The notes: generated from the sequence alone by a model not told the origin. A stretch of DNA of 64,000 nt from Ceratopteris richardii (GCA_020310875.1 CM035422.1:54320894-54384893), one strand, 5' to 3'; counted from the stretch's first letter, positions 18,933 to 29,650 are shown. Numbers and translations are program-made.

Positions 18933-20439
18933 GAGTTGGTTTGATGTGTCGCATGACTTTGTACATAATTTTGAAAGTTTTTCTATTTATTCATCTACAT
19001 TCAAGTTGCTATGCTTACAGAAAGAAAATGTTTCAAATAAATTCAGAAAAGTTCATGAGAGATACTATAAGGATTTAGGAATGATGTTAGCTGATGAGAA
19101 GATTGAAGATGTGATCGAGTTGGAGAGAAGTTCGACTACTCTGGAAGAGCTTGAGCAGGCATTTGAGAGAAATCAGAAATCAGAAATGATTATGCTCAGT
19201 TCTATCCAAGAGTATGAGATGATTAAGGAGTTTATGAGAGAGCATGAAGTAAGTGTAAATACAAAGTATAAGACTGTGGATAAGAAAGTGAAGCCAATAG
19301 CTCAGCCATTGCCAGAAGATAGTCATGAGAAATATCTGCGAGTGTCAGATGACCCTATGCTGAGACGAAGAGAGCTCATAGGGCATCATTTTACTGATGA
19401 GACTATTAAAGAGATCAAGTTTGGAGAAAAACCATTCCTGAGAGAAGAAGAGAAAAAGAAATTTATTGAAGCCATCAAGAAACACGAAAAAGCGTTTGCA
19501 CTTTTCCCACATGAGATAGGTTGTGCAGACCCGAAACAAGTACCTCCCATGATTATCTTTACAGTACCACATATACCATGGAATATCCGGCCTATACCAG
19601 TCCCAAAGGCTCACTTACCTGAGTTAATGAGGTTGCTAAAGGAAAAGATTTCCATGCGGATATTGGAACCCTCCTCGGCTCCATATTCGAATAGGTGGTT
19701 TACTGTGCCTAAGAAAAATGGGAAGCTTCGTTTCATTCAGGATCTGCAACCTGTGAATAAAGTCACAATTAGAAACGTAGGGACAGGACCCATAGTGGAT
19801 GAGTTTGCTGAAGCGTTTGCTGGGCATTCCATCTACTCTATGGGTGATCTGTATTCAGGTTATGACCAGTTTCAGTTGGCTATGGAGAGTAGAGACATTA
19901 CGACCATGAGGACTCCACTGGGCCTTGTACGCATGTGTACTTTGCCGCAAGGAGCGACGAATTCTGTGGCTCACATGATGAATGCCATGAATCTGGTTTT
20001 ACGAGACTTTATACCATCTGTGACTATGCCATTCATTGATGATGTTCCGATAAAGGGATGTGAGGAAAGAGTGAAAGATGTGAGTTTAGATGTTTCAGGA
20101 TGTAGAAAGTTTGTGAGAGATCATATTGCTGATTGTGAGAAGATCTTTGAGAGATTTGAAGATGTGGGGCTAACACTTTCTTTAGAGAAATCAGTTTTTG
20201 GCGTTGATGAGGTCCTCATTGTAGGACATCTGTGTGGACATTATGGCCGCAAGCCGTACCCGCAGAAAGTTGAGGCCATTAGCAAGATCTCTGAGGTGTG
20301 TCGTAATGTCAGTGAGGTGAGAAGGTTTTTAGGAGCCTGTGTATTCTATGTGATATGGATTCCTCACTTTGCTCACGTTGCGAACCCCTTATATGATCTC
20401 CTGAGAAAGAGAAAGAAGTTTGTATGGACAGAGAAATAG
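18898..20439 (+). CDS. Inner gypsy pol, part 1: reverse transcriptase
   Basis: Entered by frameshift at 18898; there is no good ATG at its start. The N-terminal ~150 residues form a charged spacer. RT blocks are PVPKAHLPELMRLLKEKI, SNRWFTVPKKNGKLRFIQDL, GDLYSGYDQFQLAMESRD and TLPQGATNSVAHMM. The catalytic motif is FIDD at 20032-20043, followed by VPIKG. Next come RKFVRDHIADCEKIFERFED and VGHLCGHYGRKPYPQKVEAI. FIDD plus VPIKG, and the inserted segment before 'RKFV', recall fungal Ty3 elements rather than common plant lineages (from memory, untested). The frame ends at TAG 20437-20439; the next ORF is in the same frame. Confidence 0.9.
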   Translation: MLGSTVERDNSGSWFDVSHDFVHNFESFSIYSSTFKLLCLQKENVSNKFRKVHERYYKDLGMMLADEKIEDVIELERSSTTLEELEQAFERNQKSEMIMLSSIQEYEMIKEFMREHEVSVNTKYKTVDKKVKPIAQPLPEDSHEKYLRVSDDPMLRRRELIGHHFTDETIKEIKFGEKPFLREEEKKKFIEAIKKHEKAFALFPHEIGCADPKQVPPMIIFTVPHIPWNIRPIPVPKAHLPELMRLLKEKISMRILEPSSAPYSNRWFTVPKKNGKLRFIQDLQPVNKVTIRNVGTGPIVDEFAEAFAGHSIYSMGDLYSGYDQFQLAMESRDITTMRTPLGLVRMCTLPQGATNSVAHMMNAMNLVLRDFIPSVTMPFIDDVPIKGCEERVKDVSLDVSGCRKFVRDHIADCEKIFERFEDVGLTLSLEKSVFGVDEVLIVGHLCGHYGRKPYPQKVEAISKISEVCRNVSEVRRFLGACVFYVIWIPHFAHVANPLYDLLRKRKKFVWTEK

Positions 20440-22335
20440 TCGAGAGCTATGCGTAAACTGAAGCAGCTGCTAATTGAAGCTCCAATTATGAAGCGTGTTG
20501 ACTATTCAGGTCGGAGACCTATCATTTTGACCGTTGATACCAGTCCTATTGGCATAGGCTGGGTCATAGGTCAAGATGATGATGAAGGGCAGAGATATGC
20601 AGTGCGCTTTGGTGCTAAGATCCTACATGATACCCAAAGAAAATATCCACATATTAAGAGAGAGTTATGGGGATTAGTGACTGCTTTAAAGAGCGATAAA
20701 GAGTATTTTATTGGGGCGAATGTGATAGTTGAGACCGATTGTCTTCCACTGATTGGCATGATTGCAAATTGTTCATCTCCGGATATTGCTATGCTTAGAT
20801 GGATCTCTTATATAAAGTTTATAAATCCTGCATTTGTACACATAGCTGGGAAGTCGAATACAGTGGCTGATATGCTTTCAAGGGCAAAATTCGATGATGA
20901 GTCTGATGATGATGATGAGGTAGAAAAGGATATACATATGATAAGATACGATCCATTGGTATATGCATATGAGCAGTTCCGAGAGAATGAGTATGATGGT
21001 GAGTGGAGAGATATAGGGAGATATCTGAGTACTCTGAAACCTTCCCCAGGCTGGTCCACAAATAAGTATAGATCCATCGGGAAAAAGTCTTACAACTTTT
21101 TTTTGAAGGACGGGCTTATTTGGCGACACGCTAAAGGCAAGGTGAAGAGTCCACAGAGAGTACTAAGTTCGAGGAGTCTTCAGAGAAAAGTTATGAGAGA
21201 GATGCATGAGACCTTATGGGCAGGTCACAAAGGATTTTATGCTACATATGAGAAGATTAGGGAAGCTTACTGGTGGCCAGGGATTTATGTGAGTGTGAGA
21301 GGTTTTGTAGAGACTTGTGCTACATGCCAAGTGCATTCATCAGTTAGGCACAGAGACCCGTTACATCCGACTTACCCTCCTTGTATCCATTACAAGTGGG
21401 TGGTCGACCTTGTAACCATGCCCAAAGGGATAGATAAGATGAGATACATTGTACTTGCCAGAGAGGACTTGACCAACCATGTGGAAGGTCGAGCTCTTCG
21501 TACGAAGACTACTTATAATGTATGCAAATTCCTTTTAGAAGAAGTGATCTCAAGATTCGGATATGTTGAGAAAGTGGTTGCGGACAGGGGAGAGTTGGAT
21601 GCGAGAGAGGCAAAAGAGTTCTTTGATCGTCATGGAATTCGATTGTCTCTCACCACTGCATATAATCCAGAGGCAAATGGGAAAATCGAGAGAGGTCACC
21701 CTTCCATTGTGAAGGCGATCTCTAAGGCTTGCAGCGATGACATCAAGCAGTGGCCTAGGTTTCTTCCGTTCGCGTTATGGGCTGATAGGATGACTTACAC
21801 TCGGTCCACAGGATTCATGCCTGCTGAATTGATGTATTGTCAGAAGCCAGTCTTCCCCATCCAGACTCAGATAGTGACATGGTTGACGCTCCCATGGAAT
21901 GATGGTATGACGAGAGAAGAGTTATTATCATTGAGAATAAAGCAGTTAGAACAAGGAAGTGAAAAGTTGAAAGAAGCAGTCCAAAGGTTAAAGGAGTCAA
22001 GATTAAAGAACAAGATCTATTTTGACAAAACCCATCGACTGAGACCACGTAGGATTGAGATAGATGATTGGGTGTTGGTGTACGACAGTACATTCGATAC
22101 TCAATACGATGCTAAGAAGAAATTGACCAAACGATGGTTTGGGCCGTATGTGGTTACGTCTGTGTTTGAAAATGGTACGTATGCACTTCGTGAGTTAGAC
22201 AGTACTCCTTTGAGATCTTTGATTGCAGGAAAGAGGTTAAAATTATTCAAGAAAAGAAATGAAGCGGATTATGAGATTGAGCAAGAACTTCTAGAGGGAA
22301 CTGATGACACTGAGGCTGATGCTGATGAAGAATGA
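20440..22335 (+). CDS. Inner gypsy pol, part 2: RNase H and integrase
   Basis: Same frame as the RT, separated only by the TAG at 20437-20439. RNase H: ILTVDTSPIGIGWVIGQDDD, the KRELWGLVTALKSDK block, ETDCLPLIGM, then ADMLSRAKFDDES. Integrase: zinc region H...H...CATC near 21210-21335, and a core with Asp in WVVDLVTMP, Asp in VVADRGELD and Glu in ANGKIERGH. The C-terminal DWVLVYDSTFDTQYDAKKK and RWFGPYVVTSVFENG blocks give the SH3-like tail, ending in acidic repeats (TDDTEADADEE) at a TGA. There is no chromodomain. UAG readthrough is not supported, because TCG follows the stop. Confidence 0.9.
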   Translation, partial: SRAMRKLKQLLIEAPIMKRVDYSGRRPIILTVDTSPIGIGWVIGQDDDEGQRYAVRFGAKILHDTQRKYPHIKRELWGLVTALKSDKEYFIGANVIVETDCLPLIGMIANCSSPDIAMLRWISYIKFINPAFVHIAGKSNTVADMLSRAKFDDESDDDDEVEKDIHMIRYDPLVYAYEQFRENEYDGEWRDIGRYLSTLKPSPGWSTNKYRSIGKKSYNFFLKDGLIWRHAKGKVKSPQRVLSSRSLQRKVMREMHETLWAGHKGFYATYEKIREAYWWPGIYVSVRGFVETCATCQVHSSVRHRDPLHPTYPPCIHYKWVVDLVTMPKGIDKMRYIVLAREDLTNHVEGRALRTKTTYNVCKFLLEEVISRFGYVEKVVADRGELDAREAKEFFDRHGIRLSLTTAYNPEANGKIERGHPSIVKAISKACSDDIKQWPRFLPFALWADRMTYTRSTGFMPAELMYCQKPVFPIQTQIVTWLTLPWNDGMTREELLSLRIKQLEQGSEKLKEAVQRLKESRLKNKIYFDKTHRLRPRRIEIDDWVLVYDSTFDTQYDAKKKLTKRWFGPYVVTSVFENGTYALRELDSTPLRSLIAGKRLKLFKKRNEADYEIEQELLEGTDDTEADADEE

Positions 22336-23566
22336 TAGACCATGAAGATAAAGAAAAGCTGGATCAAAATGAAGAAAAATGACCAGGTGAAACGTTTCTG
22401 ATTTGAGATGTGTTTTCTTTCTGATAGAGCATATGCATTGCATTGATGTGTGTGATAAAGATATGTATGAGTTTATGAAAATCATGTAGAATGAAGATAG
22501 CGAATATCTATTATGGGTTTGCACGAAGCATGAGCGACTAGAAATTATATGAATAGGATCAGTTAGTGGACTAGAGACTTTTGGGAGTGAAAGCTTGGGA
22601 ATGTGATGGCATGCTTAAACTGAGTGCATGTATATGCTGATTGATTTGAACACTTAGTGAGTGGGAAACTTTGGATCCTAGTATTTATTTCCTATGAGAC
22701 CTTACCTCCATATGGATCATGATTTATAAAGAAACATTCATACTCATGCCAGCTTATATGTGCGTGTATGTTGTTGGTGCGCTACGATGGGCTAGTAGGC
22801 GGGTGGAACCACCTTGGTCGGGTGATCAAGGCCACGAGCCGTAGCTAGTTTCGTCGTAGGCCTGACCTATTTGTTGTCATGCGCCTGTATGGGTCGGTAG
22901 GCGGGTGGAGTCACTGTGACCGGGTGGTCAGAGCCACGAGCTGACGTCGATTTCATGCAGGGCTGACGTTGTGTATGTCGTGCGCTATGCCGGGTCGGCA
23001 GACAGGTGGAACAAACTTGGCTGGGTGGACAAGTCCATGAGTCGCACCCGATTTCGACATAGGCCGATTTGTGAAAAATAAAAGATAAAAAGAAATGCTG
23101 AGCTGAGATGAAGTGGAAAAGAAAAAGAAAAAGAAAAATGAAAAAGAAAGAGAAAAAGAAAGAAAGATCTACTGGAGAGTTGGACAAGTAGGAGATAAAT
23201 AGTGGGAATCAAGGTATATTCTACAAACTGAGTTAGTAGAAACATATGTATATGCTAGTGCTTAGAATGAGCAGTTGGATCTGAACCAGTTGACCAAACA
23301 AAAGATCTAGAAAGCCGATGATTTATTCATGTGATTACTTGTCAGATTGCAGACGCAGAAACATAATATGATGTTTGTGAAGCTTGAATCTACCTAATTT
23401 TCTAAAATTCATACTAATCTTTATAAAAGATTGCATGACTGCATGAGATCATGATTTAAGAAAGGCATTAAAAGTGTAAAGAGATTTCAAAAAGAACCCT
23501 GATACGCTTTTGTTGAGTCTTGCAGGTTGGCCCATCGGGACGATGTGCAGGTTTAGCGGGGGCGAA
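22336..23566 (+). other. Inner gypsy 3' untranslated region with polypurine tract
   Basis: 1.2 kb without a credible ORF. It carries the triple repeat at 22778-23080, a purine run AAAGAAAAAG-like at 23114-23166, and the polypurine tract AGCGGGGGCGAA at 23555-23566, directly before the 3' LTR. Confidence 0.85.
22778..23080 (+). repeat. Three ~101-bp tandem units with covarying hairpins
   Basis: Units start TGCGC near 22778, 22880 and 22981. Each has a GGGTCGGTAGGCGGGTGGA-like block, then an 8-bp stem around an identical GGGT loop (stems 22812-22831, 22914-22933, 23015-23034), then CCACGAGC or a close variant. Stem sequences differ between units but pairing is kept, with one mismatch in each of units 2 and 3. 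Confidence 0.85.
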
Positions 23567-24761
23567 TGTCGGGATGAAATCCCGCAGGGAGTGTGCACTG
23601 AGTTTTTTTTTCAAAAGTTCATTGTTTTTGAGTTTTTGTGTGATGTTTCAATTGAGAGAGTGGTATATTTTGTACACATTTAGGCCGAATTAATTGATTG
23701 AGCGATGCAAAAACAAGTTTGAGATGTGTGTTAGACCCGTGTATTTAAACAACAGACATTAGACCCATAAAAAACCTAGGTTTGACCCTTTAAAACCCCT
23801 AAAAATGTGGTTTTACCCCCCTGAAAATCGGACTTGAACCCTTGGAAACCCTTGGAGTTTAGGTTCGAACTGTAAATAAACCCTTGAATTGGCGAGTTTG
23901 AGATAATTGTGAGCAAACGCCTAATTTTCTCGACCCAAAAACCTAGGTCGGACCCTTGAAATTGGCAGTTATCTTAGGTCAAACCTTAAAAACCAATTAA
24001 ATTGTAAATATCCAGTGTGAAACCAAAACCTTAGTCTAGGGAAAAATTAAAAGACTGCCAAAAATAGAAAGTTCATTGAGGAGGTTAGAACGTTCTAGAA
24101 GGAAGTCCTAGGGAGGGGCCTATAAATAAGTCCATACTCATTTGTTTCTTCCCCACCCTGTGGATCTCTTTGTGGATTGTCTCCTCCAGGTTTATGCGGT
24201 TTCTGATTATCTGAAGTCAAGAGAAGGAAGGCCATTGTGGAGGGTACCTGAAGTAAAGAGCGGACCGAAGACCTGAAAAAAAAGCTTGGACTGCGAAGAT
24301 CGAAGCTGAATCCCGTAGGCGATTTCTCGCACTGTAGCGAAGGATCTAGAGTTTATACACTAGCCGGCCCGCACTGTAGCGGCGGCTTTTATATTGTATC
24401 ATCGCACCACACTGTAGCGGTTTTATTGTACAATCGGTCTGCACTGTAGCGGCCTGTTTTGTATCATTCATTTTATTGGAGTACTTCAGTTTCATATTTC
24501 GTTGTATCTTCGAGCTTGATCTACATCACGTGTATCACTGCGGTATCGATCGTCTCTTTCCGACGCCCACGGTCCCACGTCTCGACACTTCCGAGGGGCG
24601 AGGGTCCCACACCCTACGAGGATCACGCACGCTCCGGAGAGCACAGGCGAGGCGCCTAGCGCGCAGACACCGCTCGCAGGACAGCGGGAACGGCGCACCA
24701 GAGCGGGGCCTGATCCAACCCCAGGCGCCGGCTTCCCGCCACGACCTCCTTCTTCCCGACA
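23567..24761 (+). repeat. Inner gypsy 3' LTR
   Basis: 1,195 bp, matching 14598-15791, and ending CCCGACA directly before GCGGATTT, where the outer element's coding frame resumes. Confidence 0.97.
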
Positions 24762-25821
24762 GCGGATTTATTTCATCTCCCAAATTATAGGTGATTAACT
24801 GATCTTTAGGAACATAGAATTGATGAGGTTTGCCTGGATCGTCAGCTGACTGTAAAATTTGTTGTAGAGCGGCTTCTTCCATAGCAACAGTATCTTCTGT
24901 CTCCACTTCTTCGGTCACAGGTACCACCATACAGGCTGCCGGACTCCAGTTGTCTACAATAGATTGCAGATCTACAGTACCTAAGGAAATCAGATCTTCA
25001 TTGTTCTTCAGAAATGCTTCTTCTTCATCGTCAGATAAGCCATCCAACATGTGGACCGGCTCTACTACATATGGTCTGGCATGAAGTTCACAGGGCTGAA
25101 TAGCATCTAGTTTGACAACATATTTACGGTGGTTGTCTTTGAAAGTTAGTTCCTGTGCTGACCAATCCTGTATAACCTTAGCCTGTTTCAACCAGGGTCG
25201 GTCGAAAAGAAGATTATAACCGAGACTGGACTCCGGTAGTTCTAAGATGACAAAAGTCATCTTAAACATTGTACCCTGCAAAGTTATCTAGACATTTTGT
25301 ACGAGTCCCAATGGATGAACTCAAGATTGGTCAGCCATTCTTACAAAAAACTGGACAGGCTCAATTTGGGTCCACCCTAACTTCTTGCAAAGCGCTGTAG
25401 TGGTGATGTTTACACCAGACCCACCATCAATTAATACTTGAGTAATCTTGTGATTTTTGTACCATACCGTAATTAAAGGGACCGAATGATCCACCGTACA
25501 ATCATTTTCCGGTTGTACCATTGCCGTCGCTGGAACGCAGGAAGACCCAGGACTGAGCTGTTGCTGGAATTGCTGCCGAACTCCCGGCACTAGTGCAAGT
25601 AACTGTCCAAGAGGGAGAGTAATGGACGCCTTAGATAAAATTTCCCATGCCTGATCTGCTTGAATTATACTTTTCACTGATTCTGAAGATGATGCGCCTG
25701 TTACTGGGATAGAATCTTGTTCCTGCGATCCTTCCTTTGGTAGCGAAACTTGTGTCACCGGAATTGGATCTGGGAACACTGTAGGCTCTTTGGTGGTCCA
25801 TTGGCTAGCTTTGTTATACAT
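24762..25821 (-). pseudogene. Outer gypsy protease region and linker to RT
   Basis: Read from 25821 leftwards. The retropepsin motif VLIDGGSGVNITTTALCKKLG lies near 25432-25375; Asp-Gly-Gly-Ser instead of Asp-Ser-Gly is common in plant gypsy elements. NLLFDRPWLKQAKVIQDWSAQ is the protease C-terminal block. Stops at about 25321-25323 (TGA) and a TAG near 25290 break the frame. The linker is acidic and continues across the inner element into the RT at 14597. Confidence 0.85.
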
Positions 25822-27643
25822 TCTCTATTGTTCACGGATGCCAATTTCAAACACTTCTGCTGCTGGTTGTAACTGCTTACCAGATCTTGTTTGAATCACT
25901 ACGGCTTGAGTTTCCACTGGTGAGATATAAACCATATTGGTCATCGGGTTCTGACGCTCTTTCTTCCTCTGATCATATTCGGCTGCATCTTTACAGAATC
26001 TTCGGATGTGACCAAACTCTCCGCAAAAATGACAGCGAGGTGGTGGCAAAGAAGTACCTTCCTGTGATGTTCCCGTCTGCCAGCGATGTATTGAAGTTTG
26101 TATTCCTCTGTCCTTGATAATTTCTGTATCCTTGCTGCTGATTATTTCTCATCTGTGGTGGTAAATAGTGAGTGGCTGGCTGTCCCGGTTCTTGTATAAT
26201 AGCATTTACAATTGCTGGTCCCTGCACTTTGGCGTTATAAGCACAGTTTTCGGTGGAATGTCCGGTGGCATTGCAGATAGCGCAATACATCTGATTAAGG
26301 GCACATGTGGCAATGGTATGCCCTGGATTCTTGCATTTAGTGCAGTACATCTGTCTAGCCGGGTCCTCTGCAATATTTTTATTGGCTTTCAACCACTCCA
26401 GGTCTTCAGTAAAGCCTCCAACCTTATGCTTGAGCTGCAAGACCATTGCAATAACCGCATCTAGTGTCATAGCTCCCACACAACGGATGATCATAATATG
26501 TCTGAGCTGCGGAGTCAACCCATTAATAAACCACTGAGTGATGACATCATCCGACAGGTTGGCATGGGCCGGCGGTAGTTGTCTCAAATGAGTTCTAAAG
26601 AGGGTGGCATATTCCTTCACAGTCTGGTGCAGCTTCTGTTTATTGTTCTGCAAGTAATCAAAAATTTTGGCAGGGTTTTTCTTCAGCTTGAACCTCTGCA
26701 AAAACGCATCCCTTACCGCTTCATATGTGCCGAAATGGTTGATATCATACTCTGTTAACCACGTGGCTGCTTCATTAACTAATGTAGATTGAAATACGAT
26801 GGCCTTATACGCCGGATCAAGTGGATGGTTTAGTACTGCATAACTTATTTCAAAGGTACGTATATGAGCATCAGGATCATCACCTGGAAATCCATCGAAT
26901 TTTGTGTATGTTACCCCTGTTGGAACCGATCGAGGTGGAAGTGGCGGTTGTTGTTGTTGTTGTTGTTGTTGTTGCTGTTGTCCACTCATGGTGCTCGTGG
27001 TGGTACTATTACTATCTCCTGAGTTCTGAGGAGGTGTTTCCGGTCCTTCGGACTCTGTATGATCAGACTGCTCACCTTTCGGTTCGAAAATAGCGCTCAA
27101 TCTTTTATGGATTTCCAATTCGAATAGCCTATCCTCTTCTTTGGTATCAAATGTAGGTAAACTTGCCCCGAACAGTGGTGTCCGGAATGAAGATTCACTG
27201 AGAAGTATAACACTATCACCGAAAAATTGTAAATTTTCTACAACCGGGACCGAACTGCCACCGGAATTAGTGGAACTTTCCCCAATCCATGATATTCTTT
27301 CACCTTCAATGATCTCTCTGGATAACACACCCCTATCCTTAGAGAGGTTTGAATCTTGACGAGACGGTGTCGGATCAACTGCACAATGTGTTCCTATAGA
27401 CTCCGAAGTTACTGTATCTTCTGCAGACTGTGCTGAAATTACACCGAAATCTACCGAAATTACAGTATGTTCTACCGGAATGCTACCGGAATCACTGCTA
27501 ATGCGCTTCGTTTCTTCTACTACTGGGCTTAACCGATCTGTGCTTCTACTTCCTAGGGGTGTCCTTAACAAATTTGATACCACCCAAGGCTGTCGGTCTC
27601 GCCTGTACTTCGGATACGACTCTCCGGACCGAGTAACCAGCAT
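25822..27643 (-). pseudogene. Outer gypsy gag
   Basis: The start at 27643 (MLVTRSGESYPKYRR) lies about 100 bp after the primer site. A long Ser/Thr/Glu-rich N-terminal arm leads to a polyglutamine run (about 26950-26986, CAA/CAG repeats on the coding strand). The gag domain follows (FDGFPGDDPDAHIRTFEISY ... FQSTLVNEAATWLTEYD ... FLQRFKLK). Three CCHC knuckles are present: CTKCKNPGHTIATC, CAICNATGHSTENC and, after a frameshift near 26095, CHFCGEFGHIRRFC at about 26035. A TAG at 25825-25827 closes the segment. Confidence 0.9.
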
Positions 27644-27740
27644 ATATCACCTTTGCCACACTTGCATACTATTCTACCTTACTGTCGATTCACAATCTAT
27701 GGTTACCTTCCCACAATCAATTTGCAACACTCTGGTGCCA

Positions 27741-27760
27741 CTTTCCCACAGACGGCGCCA
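27741..27760 (-). other. Outer gypsy primer binding site
   Basis: On the minus strand TGGCGCCGTCTGTGGGAAAG begins one base after the 5' LTR. TGGCGCCGTC is a widespread plant gypsy primer site, usually ascribed to tRNA-Asp. Confidence 0.88.
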
Positions 27761-27761
27761 G

Positions 27762-28335
27762 TGTTAAACGCGCGTTGCCGTCAGAGATGCGTTTAAGCTT
27801 CGTTCGGGTTCTTGGGAGTGGAAGGGGTCTGAATAATCAGAGGCCCTATGCTTGATTTTCCCAATTAACCACTCACACCATAGTACCTTAATGTCTAAAT
27901 CTCTATTAATACAAATTAATCTCCAGACTCTGGTTCGTTCTCTCACCATCTTACTATCTGTACTCCAACTATTGCTAGTTCTTCCACAACCTTACCGACT
28001 ATGCTCTGGTCGATACGTTCTCAACACACAGCGCCGAAACTATTCATTACCGTAATACAAACTCACAAGTCTTACTTACTGAAACAACGTTAAACACAAT
28101 TGAAGATAATCAAACAAAAGCGGAATACCACAATACTACTCAGAATTCTCCAACATAACACAATGGAAACTCCACAGAACGTATCGCCCAGACAGACAGT
28201 CTGGCGATTCTTCTGGTTGTTCTCGAAGTGTCCTTTCATTGATTTATAAATGGATACAACTCTACGCAACGACCTTTTGGTTCGTGCGGAATATGAAAAG
28301 AAAAAGCTTTACAATTGCCAATCCGGCGGCTTACA
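27762..28335 (-). repeat. Outer gypsy 5' LTR
   Basis: 574 bp, matching 8737-9308 with about 26 substitutions and a 2-bp indel. It is flanked on the right by GAGG, the duplicated target. Confidence 0.93.
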
Positions 28336-28850
28336 GAGGCCTCTACACCAAAAACAGAGTCTGCTAATCAAGTGCAGAATGAAGAATGGGTGTTTACTAC
28401 TATTTGCACTTTTGACCCATCTTCTCCTGAACAGTGTATGTCTCTAATAGACTTGAATGTTTGGTACTTTGATAGTGGGGTAACCAAACATATTACCTCA
28501 CAATGTAGTTTCTTCACTTCACTCGAGCCTTCCCCTATCACATGCGCCAACAACTCTTCTTATCCTATCATGGGAGTTGGTAAATCATTTTGACTATTGT
28601 TGATGGTAGGTCCTTTACATTGTTGGATGCTTTATTTGTGCCAGGGATCAAGACGAATCTGTTATCAATTTTAGCTTTAGCGAAGATTGGCATGGTCGTG
28701 AAATTTGTTGATGAGAGATGTACATCTCATGATCTGTCAAATGGCGACGTGAAAATACTGCTCCTAGCATTTTCTGTCGTGGGATGTATAAGCTTACAGA
28801 CTTTGAAAAATTTGTGAATGATTTGGCATGTGCAGTACATGATTCTCAGG
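28336..28850 (+). pseudogene. Copia C (C1) protease region after the gypsy insertion
   Basis: It resumes the copia C1 sequence cut at 8736: GAGGCCTCTACACC follows the target duplication. Protease motif VWYFDSGVTKHIT, then SYPIMGVGKS, DALFVPGIKTNLLSILALAK and HDLSNGDVKI. Near 28848 the pre-integrase sequence stops and gag sequence begins at a shared CTGTGG-like stretch, so this half is joined to a second copy, C2. Confidence 0.85.
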
Positions 28851-29650
28851 CTGTGGAACATTTTGCAGGGTGTTGAAAATATTACACCTACAAATATAGG
28901 TATTGAAGCTGATGGAGATGGTGTTGAAGATGCTGATATTCTTCAGATTCATGTTCATGTTGCAGTTTTTCCTATTGTAGAGCAAATTCGTTGGGATGGT
29001 AGAGATTCTCAAGCACATGCATTGATAGCCTTGTTTGTCAAACGTGCCATTATTCCTCACATTTGCTCTTATAGAACAGCTAAGGATGCTTGGGATACAC
29101 TTACCATATTGTACCAGGCTAGGAATGAGGCTCGTATTGCTTACTCCAAAAACAATTGGAGAGTGAGCATATGAATGAAGGTGATTCTATGGATAATTTT
29201 TTAACAAGGATCAAAGACTTGAAGGAAGAGTTGATTTTTGGTGATGAAGTTATACTAGATAGCTCACTTGTGCATACCATTTTGAATGATCTTCCTGATT
29301 CATATAAGAGTTTTTCTTCCACTCTTCGTTTGATGATGAAAGGCAATCCAAATGCCTTGTCATTTGAGGAGTTAGTCTCTGTTCTATTGCACGAAGATCA
29401 GTCTAGGCAAAATAGGTCCATTATGCGTGTTGCAGATCAAGCTTTCCTAGCTAGTCAGAAGGGCAAAGGTAAATGGAACTCGTCTACTAGTAAGCAAAAA
29501 TCTGCAAATGCTGCACATTCGAAGAAGGAAGACAAAGATGAGAATAAATCAGAAAAGTAGAAATTCTTTTGTAAATACTGTTAAGGAAATGATCATGTCA
29601 TAAAGAACTATCCAAAACTGGCTGCAAAAAGGTAAAGAAAAAAGAGGCCA
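28851..29650 (+). pseudogene. Copia C2 gag
   Basis: WDGRDSQAHALIALFVKRAI, then AKDAWDTLTILYQARNEARI, and after a frameshift at about 29150 MNEGDSMDNFLTRIKDLKEEL and LPDSYKSFSSTLRLMMKGNP. A TAG at about 29558 precedes the CCHC knuckle, whose second Cys codon is TGT followed by TAA (CKYC-*GNDHVIKNY), so the knuckle is broken. Confidence 0.85.

Larger units (their letters stand above)
14598..24761 (+). mobile_element. Inner Ty3/gypsy element, nested and nearly intact
   Basis: LTRs of 1,194 and 1,195 bp (14598-15791, 23567-24761) begin TGTCGGG and end CCCGACA, perfect inverted ends. GCGG flanks both sides (14594-14597 and 24762-24765). Inside, on the plus strand, are leader, gag-protease, pol in the -1 frame, a structured 3' untranslated region, and a polypurine tract. 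The only clear lesion in pol is one TAG at 20437-20439. Gene order RT, RNase H, integrase makes it Ty3/gypsy. Features unusual for a plant element are the -1 frameshift signal, FIDD-VPIKG in RT, and a 1.2-kb 3' region with folded repeats. Confidence 0.95.
8737..28335 (-). mobile_element. Outer Ty3/gypsy element, with nested insertion
   Basis: Two matching LTRs (8737-9308 and 27762-28335), a primer binding site beside the right one, and gag, protease, RT, RNase H and integrase in order on the minus strand define a complete but dead element. It interrupts copia C gag: GAGG at 8733-8736 is repeated at 28336-28339, and uninterrupted copies at 29660 and 34435 show a single-copy site. Removing the inner element (14598-24761) and its duplicated 4 bp leaves about 9.4 kb. 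An unusual long extra frame follows integrase. By eye the LTRs differ at about 26 of 572 positions. Confidence 0.93.

Noticed and set aside
20437-20439. TAG between RT and RNase H as a programmed readthrough site
   Set aside because: The following codon is TCG, not a known readthrough context such as CAA-TTA, and no structure was seen; a single mutation is simpler.
24830-25084. Plus-strand frames opposite the outer gypsy gag-protease region
   Set aside because: Antisense shadows of the minus-strand coding region.
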